A DNA stretch of 48,846 nucleotides, taken from contig JAOIOC010000007.1 in NCBI GenBank assembly GCA_028140145.1, forward strand, positions 1-48,846, written 5' to 3'. The notes below the pieces were generated by a model, which was not told the DNA's origin, searched no databases, and worked only from the letters and a program-made list of their open reading frames with translations. Of this stretch, positions 44,908 to 48,846 are shown in pieces. The DNA is from SAR86 cluster bacterium. GTDB taxonomy: Bacteria; Pseudomonadota; Gammaproteobacteria; Magnimaribacterales; AG-339-G14. A program made the translations under genes and the position numbers. Positions within the stretch are counted from its first letter, which is position 1. Each line of letters opens with the position of its first letter.

Positions 44908-46359
44908 TTATTTAAGAGCGTTCTTTTTCGTTGATTCAAACATTTTACCTTTGTATGGAGGCATAATGTTTTTTACTAAATCTGAATTATATTGAGTCAG
45001 GATAGATTTTTGATGACTGAATCGTTTAAACCCTTCATGACCATGATAAGAACCAGTCCCACTATCTCCTACTCCACCGAATGGCATATCATCCTGGCCG
45101 ACATGCCAAACAACATCATTAATAGTTGCTCCACCTGATGTGGTTCTATTAAGAATTTTATTTTGTGTATCTTTATTTTTCCCAAAATAATAGAGAGCTA
45201 AAGGTCTTGGCTTTGAATTGACATAGCTTATTGTTTCATCAATATCCTCATATTCTTTAATAGGCATGACAGGCCCAAAAATTTCCTCCTGCATGATTTT
45301 CATATCGTCTGTAGGGTTCAATACGAAAGTTGGAGGAATTTTATGACCTTCTTGTTGATCAAAGTCTTCATTTGCAGGATTAATTGTTTTTATTTCAGCA
45401 CCCTTCTCTTTTGCATCTTCGATAAGACTATTTATCCTCTCAAAATGCTTTTGATTAACAATTGATGTGTAATGTTCATTGTATTTAATATCTGGATACA
45501 TTTCAGAAACCGCTTTAGCGCTTTCATCTATGAATTCATCAACTTTTCCCTTTGGCATCATCATATAATCTGGAGCTATGCAGATTTGGCCTGCATTCAT
45601 TGTTTTTCCACGCATCAATCTTATTGCAGATAATGAAACATCAGCTGTTTCATCCATGATTACTGGAGATTTGCCTCCTAATTCTAAAGTGACCGGTACA
45701 AGGTTTCCTGCAGCAGACTGCATAACTTTTTTTCCATTGATAGTAGATCCGGTAAAAAGTAAATGATCAAAATCTAATTTACCAAAAGCTTCCGCAATAT
45801 CAGGTCCGCCGAGAAAAACTTCTACTTCTGCCTTATCATAAAACTCGTTAAACATTTTTTTGATCAACTCTGATGTTTTGGGTGTTATTTCTGAGGGCTT
45901 AATCATTACTCTATTTCCTGCAGCTAGAGCTTGTGAAATAGGAGAAATAATCAAATTAACAGGAAAGTTCCAAGGCTTTATCATACCAATTGTACCAAGA
46001 GGTTGATATTGGATTTCAGTTTTTGCGCCGAGTAAACGCATTATTAATCTTGTCATGAATGGCTGACTTGAATTTGATTGACGTATTTCAGATTTCATCC
46101 ACTTTTTCAGATTTTTGATTGAATAATTTACGCTACCTAAGCTAGTCATCACTTCCGTCAAAAAAGTTCCATTTTTATCTCTAGTTCCATAGTCTTCACT
46201 TATAGTATTAACTATCTCATCTGAGTATTTTTTTAACATTTCAGATAGTCTGTTTAGTCTATCTAAACGTAATTCATAGCTTGCTGGACCGTCGTCTATG
46301 TGAGCTTTTTTTTGTAAAGCTAAAACCTCTTTCATTTCATCAAAAACCGAGTCAGTCAT
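44908..46359 (-). CDS. Aldehyde dehydrogenase (coniferyl-aldehyde-dehydrogenase-like)
   Basis: A 483-residue NAD(P)-dependent aldehyde dehydrogenase. PWNFPVNL (129-136) and LFTGSTINGKK mark the cofactor site. Glu226 in LELGGKSP is the general base and Cys260 in NAGQICIAPDY the nucleophile. The early sequence (LALQKKAHIDDGPASYELRL split at 13-32) and the C-terminal HVGQDDMPFGGVGDSGTGSYHG resemble the coniferyl aldehyde dehydrogenase branch, which also takes other aromatic and fatty aldehydes. It lies 23 nt after a dienoyl-CoA-reductase-like SDR, so a lipid-aldehyde substrate is plausible; this is inference. Confidence 0.9.
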   Translation of the reverse strand: MTDSVFDEMKEVLALQKKAHIDDGPASYELRLDRLNRLSEMLKKYSDEIVNTISEDYGTRDKNGTFLTEVMTSLGSVNYSIKNLKKWMKSEIRQSNSSQPFMTRLIMRLLGAKTEIQYQPLGTIGMIKPWNFPVNLIISPISQALAAGNRVMIKPSEITPKTSELIKKMFNEFYDKAEVEVFLGGPDIAEAFGKLDFDHLLFTGSTINGKKVMQSAAGNLVPVTLELGGKSPVIMDETADVSLSAIRLMRGKTMNAGQICIAPDYMMMPKGKVDEFIDESAKAVSEMYPDIKYNEHYTSIVNQKHFERINSLIEDAKEKGAEIKTINPANEDFDQQEGHKIPPTFVLNPTDDMKIMQEEIFGPVMPIKEYEDIDETISYVNSKPRPLALYYFGKNKDTQNKILNRTTSGGATINDVVWHVGQDDMPFGGVGDSGTGSYHGHEGFKRFSHQKSILTQYNSDLVKNIMPPYKGKMFESTKKNALK

Positions 46360-46382
46360 TATTCCTCCAGTAAAATCTAATT

Positions 46383-47276
46383 CTAAACAGTTCTTTGTTT
46401 TTTGTCTTTCTCGTTAGAGCCTTTTATTGTGCTTTTGATGGCTTCCCAATCTTCATCCTTAAAAGAGCTCATCATCGAAAAAGTACCCCCGCCAGTAATG
46501 TATTGAGCTCCATCAATAGCAATAGTTTGACCTGTAAGGTATTCACAGCCATCTGCCATTAAGAAAGTTGCTAAATTCCCAAGCTCATCCATTTTTCCTA
46601 CTCTTCCTAACGGAACATTACTTCTTTCAGCATCCTCAGAAATATCAGATTTTTTATCTCCTGTTTGAGGCATCAACCTTGCCCAAGCTCCTTCTGTTGG
46701 AAATGGACCTGGGGCGATAGAGTTTAATCTTATACCATGAGGTCCCCACTCAACTGCTAATGACTTTGTCATGGCATTAATACCTGACTTTGACATTGCA
46801 GATGGAACAACAAATGGCGAGCCAGTCCAAACCCATGTCGCCAAAATAGAGACAATACTTCCTTTATGGCCAAGTTCTAACCATCTTTTACCAACAGCAT
46901 TAGTAATATAGAAAGTACCGTGAAAAACAATTGATGCAATTGCATTAAAACCATTTGGAGATAAATCTTTAGTTCTTGAAATAAAGTTTCCAGCGGCGTT
47001 GTTTACTAACCCATCAAGCGGTCCTTCATTAAAAACATTTTCAATATTTTCTTCAATTGACATTGCGTCTCTAATATCAAGAGGAAAATAATTAACTTTT
47101 CCACCATGCTCGGACATAATTTCATCAGCTGCATCCTTTAGAACGTTTTCCCTTCTACCACAAATGTAAACTTCCGCCCCGTGCTTGACGAAGTGCCTAG
47201 TCATTTCTTTACCTAGACCCGATCCACCTCCGGTTACTAAGATTCTTTTTCCTTTTAATACATTTTTATCAAACAT
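46383..47276 (-). CDS. SDR oxidoreductase, 2,4-dienoyl-CoA reductase-like
   Basis: A 297-residue Rossmann-fold short-chain dehydrogenase with TGGGSGLG (15-22) for NADPH and NNAAGN (92-97). The usual catalytic Y-x-x-x-K reads SAMSK (159-163): the Tyr is replaced by Ser while Lys163 stays. Together with LAVEWGPHGIRLNSIAPGP, this is the pattern of mitochondrial and peroxisomal 2,4-dienoyl-CoA reductases, which reduce unsaturated fatty acyl-CoAs for beta-oxidation. I chose the ATG at 47276, preceded by GGGAGA; a longer frame from 47384 would add a hydrophobic stretch lying inside the MFS gene. It overlaps the transporter gene by 8 nt. Confidence 0.88.
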   Translation of the reverse strand: MFDKNVLKGKRILVTGGGSGLGKEMTRHFVKHGAEVYICGRRENVLKDAADEIMSEHGGKVNYFPLDIRDAMSIEENIENVFNEGPLDGLVNNAAGNFISRTKDLSPNGFNAIASIVFHGTFYITNAVGKRWLELGHKGSIVSILATWVWTGSPFVVPSAMSKSGINAMTKSLAVEWGPHGIRLNSIAPGPFPTEGAWARLMPQTGDKKSDISEDAERSNVPLGRVGKMDELGNLATFLMADGCEYLTGQTIAIDGAQYITGGGTFSMMSSFKDEDWEAIKSTIKGSNEKDKKQRTV

Positions 47277-48498
47277 TAATTTCTCCCGTATGAAGCTTGT
47301 TAGTAAACTTTTTAGACAAGTTAATAAACATGATAATGAGTACAGATAGAATGGCAATAAATATAAAAGGATAATTTGGCGCAATCATATACAAAGGCAT
47401 GGTTATGATAGGCGTCAGAAGATGACCCAATGGCATTACACCTCCCAACATCCCGTTTATTAAACCCTGTTCATTTTTATTTACCGATAAAGACAGATGC
47501 GCTACATTTCCAGAACGAGTCAGAGCTGAGCCCACTCCATGTAAAGTCAGATACACAAACAAAACATAAATACTCGGCGCAAAAGCAATTCCTAAAAATG
47601 AAACTAGCATTATCAAAGGTCCTGCTCTTAGTAATAAATAAGGAGAAAGTCTTAACCTATCAACTAAAAATAATTGAGTTAAAAGACCTGATATTGCTAT
47701 CAACGAAAAACCAAATGCTACGTAAGGATATATATTCTCAATTTCAGGACTTAAATCTTGAAAATAAAGAGATGCTGTAAGTACCATGGTTGCATTCGAC
47801 ATACCCATAAAAGCAGCAACGAACATTGACGGCCATATTCTTTCATCTAGATAATTTATTTTTTTAACGGTTTTATCGACTTCTGTATCAACATGTGAGT
47901 TCTTCATTAATTTAAAATTCATATATCCAGCAATCAAGCCAGCAAGACCAATGATTAAGAATGGAAGCGAGAAATCTCCTTCACTAAGCCAAAGCACTAA
48001 TCCAACAAAAATTGGACCTACAATCACACCAAATTGCCAACCTGCATCAAAACGGGCAAATCCAGCTGTCCGTAGTTCAGGTGTTGTGATATCTGCAATC
48101 CTGCCCCCTGCTGCTGGTCGAACGGCGCTCCCAAAAAGGCCATTTATTAATCTTGTTAAAATTAATAAGGGAAGCACAAGATAGAGCGGGATTATTAATT
48201 GTCTCGCAGATTCAATTAATGTCGTGATCAAAATAAGAGAGATTGCGAATCCAATCATTCCTATTAGAAAAATCCAGTGTCTGCCAAATTTATCGCTTAA
48301 ATCACCCCAAAAAGGACTGGAAATCATCCAAGCAACAGCAGAAATAGAGAAAATTAAACCAACTTGAAACTCATTAAAACCTAAATTTCTGACTTCCGGA
48401 GGGATTAAAATAAACATTGTTGATTGCCCTGCACCTACAAAGGCCAAAGCTATTGCTAACAACCATATTGATCGAGGCGCACTATTATTCGACTGCAT
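47269..48498 (-). CDS. Major facilitator superfamily transporter
   Basis: A 409-residue membrane protein with about twelve hydrophobic segments. The MFS loop 2-3 signature is GDLSDKFGRH (about residues 65-74), and WGDLSDKFGR follows SAVAWMISSPF. RINGLFGSAVRPAAGGRIAD is the multidrug-type fourth-helix region. It looks like a drug:H+ antiporter-1 (tetracycline-resistance-like) family member, but the substrate is unknown. It begins 7 nt after the partial upstream gene and overlaps the SDR by 8 nt. Confidence 0.88.
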   Translation of the reverse strand: MQSNNSAPRSIWLLAIALAFVGAGQSTMFILIPPEVRNLGFNEFQVGLIFSISAVAWMISSPFWGDLSDKFGRHWIFLIGMIGFAISLILITTLIESARQLIIPLYLVLPLLILTRLINGLFGSAVRPAAGGRIADITTPELRTAGFARFDAGWQFGVIVGPIFVGLVLWLSEGDFSLPFLIIGLAGLIAGYMNFKLMKNSHVDTEVDKTVKKINYLDERIWPSMFVAAFMGMSNATMVLTASLYFQDLSPEIENIYPYVAFGFSLIAISGLLTQLFLVDRLRLSPYLLLRAGPLIMLVSFLGIAFAPSIYVLFVYLTLHGVGSALTRSGNVAHLSLSVNKNEQGLINGMLGGVMPLGHLLTPIITMPLYMIAPNYPFIFIAILSVLIIMFINLSKKFTNKLHTGEINV

Positions 48499-48505
48499 AG
48501 GATTA

Positions 48506-48844
48506 TTAATCTCTAGCTAAAGAGATAAGGAAAAAAGAATTTTTGCTGTGGGTAAAGCAAATAAATTCATCATAAGAAACTAGCGCATGAGACCACTCAT
48601 GCTCATATTTAATTGGCTTGATATCTTTAAAAGATTCAGAATTTTCTAAAAATAAAAATTTATAACAATCAGAATAAATTTTATTTACTCTTTCGTTAAA
48701 TTTTCCTACTGCCTCATTATTGATGACATTCTTATATTTAGTCTTTGCATTAACTACTGAATCAAGCGATTTTAAGAAAGAATTGTTGGGAGGTATTTCA
48801 AGGTAATTTTCTACTTGAACATTTTCAGATAAAAAAGGCCCGTG
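48506..48844 (-). CDS. Partial protein of unknown function (C-terminal 112 residues)
   Basis: An open frame enters from the right edge and ends at TAA 7 nt before the MFS start. The visible part is polar and rich in Asn, Lys and Ser with no membrane helix. It includes HGPFLSEN at the edge, then YEHEWSHALVSYDEFICFTHSKN near residues 80-102. I do not recognise a family. The tight spacing suggests it is co-transcribed with the MFS-SDR-aldehyde dehydrogenase genes. Confidence 0.6.
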   Translation of the reverse strand, partial: HGPFLSENVQVENYLEIPPNNSFLKSLDSVVNAKTKYKNVINNEAVGKFNERVNKIYSDCYKFLFLENSESFKDIKPIKYEHEWSHALVSYDEFICFTHSKNSFFLISLARD

Positions 48845-48846
48845 GT

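Noticed and set aside
1-48846. tRNA, rRNA, CRISPR, insertion sequence or phage genes
   Set aside because: No cloverleaf sequences, repeat arrays, transposase motifs or terminal inverted repeats were recognised, and almost all bases are assigned to chromosomal genes.

Overview
The window looks like a chromosomal segment of an AT-rich, streamlined marine gammaproteobacterium, and SAR86-like lineages are a reasonable guess. By eye the DNA is about two-thirds A+T. Coding density is extreme and no spacer exceeds about 100 bp. Gram-negative envelope genes (LpxK, KdsB, LolC/D) and a full Na+-translocating NADH:quinone reductase (NQR) are present. Several neighbour sets, as I recall them, match other gammaproteobacteria such as Pseudomonas: infA/clpA/clpS/icd/mnmA/purB/aceA, GAPDH/nqr with mfd, and kdsB/lpxK/murB with lol genes. 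The lineage assignment is inference; no rRNA gene is present. I see no tRNA, rRNA, CRISPR array, insertion sequence or phage gene.

Layout. (1) 1-1979: partial MAPEG membrane protein, a PhoD-like phosphatase and a GNAT acetyltransferase. (2) 2034-8631: a seven-gene minus-strand operon (GST-like, FMN oxygenase, haloalkane-dehalogenase-like hydrolase, small membrane protein, metallo-beta-lactamase-fold hydrolase, second FMN oxygenase, DUF1330) facing a divergent TetR regulator. A perfect inverted repeat lies between two overlapping promoters there. This is the best candidate for an undescribed pathway. (3) 8632-17310: a DUF2805 protein, a 35-residue membrane peptide, infA, clpA, clpS and icd, then mnmA, purB and aceA on the plus strand. 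(4) 17311-28127: eleven close-packed minus-strand genes: two acyl-CoA dehydrogenases, a long GAPDH, nqrABCDEF, apbE and a small nqrM. (5) 28207-31942: mfd and csiV. (6) 31929-37362: etfB-etfA-nfuA-sbcB divergent from ETF:quinone oxidoreductase. (7) 37363-48844: a minus-strand envelope and lipid block: a partial unknown gene, MFS transporter, dienoyl-CoA-reductase-like SDR, aldehyde dehydrogenase, lolC, lolD, a fused msbA-lpxK, kdsB, murB, a LysE-type exporter and DUF1285.

How it fits together. Acyl-CoA dehydrogenases pass electrons to EtfAB, then ETF-QO, then quinone; NQR feeds the same pool from NADH while exporting Na+. Isocitrate dehydrogenase and isocitrate lyase form the isocitrate branch point (glyoxylate shunt). 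This suggests heterotrophic growth on fatty acids or similar acyl-CoA substrates.

Striking structural features are the MsbA-LpxK fusion, an Mfd lacking about 115 residues where domain 3 should be, an NqrB with SAAT at the expected SGAT flavin site, an acyl-CoA dehydrogenase partner without a recognisable catalytic Glu, and four convergent gene pairs whose stop codons abut with zero spacing.
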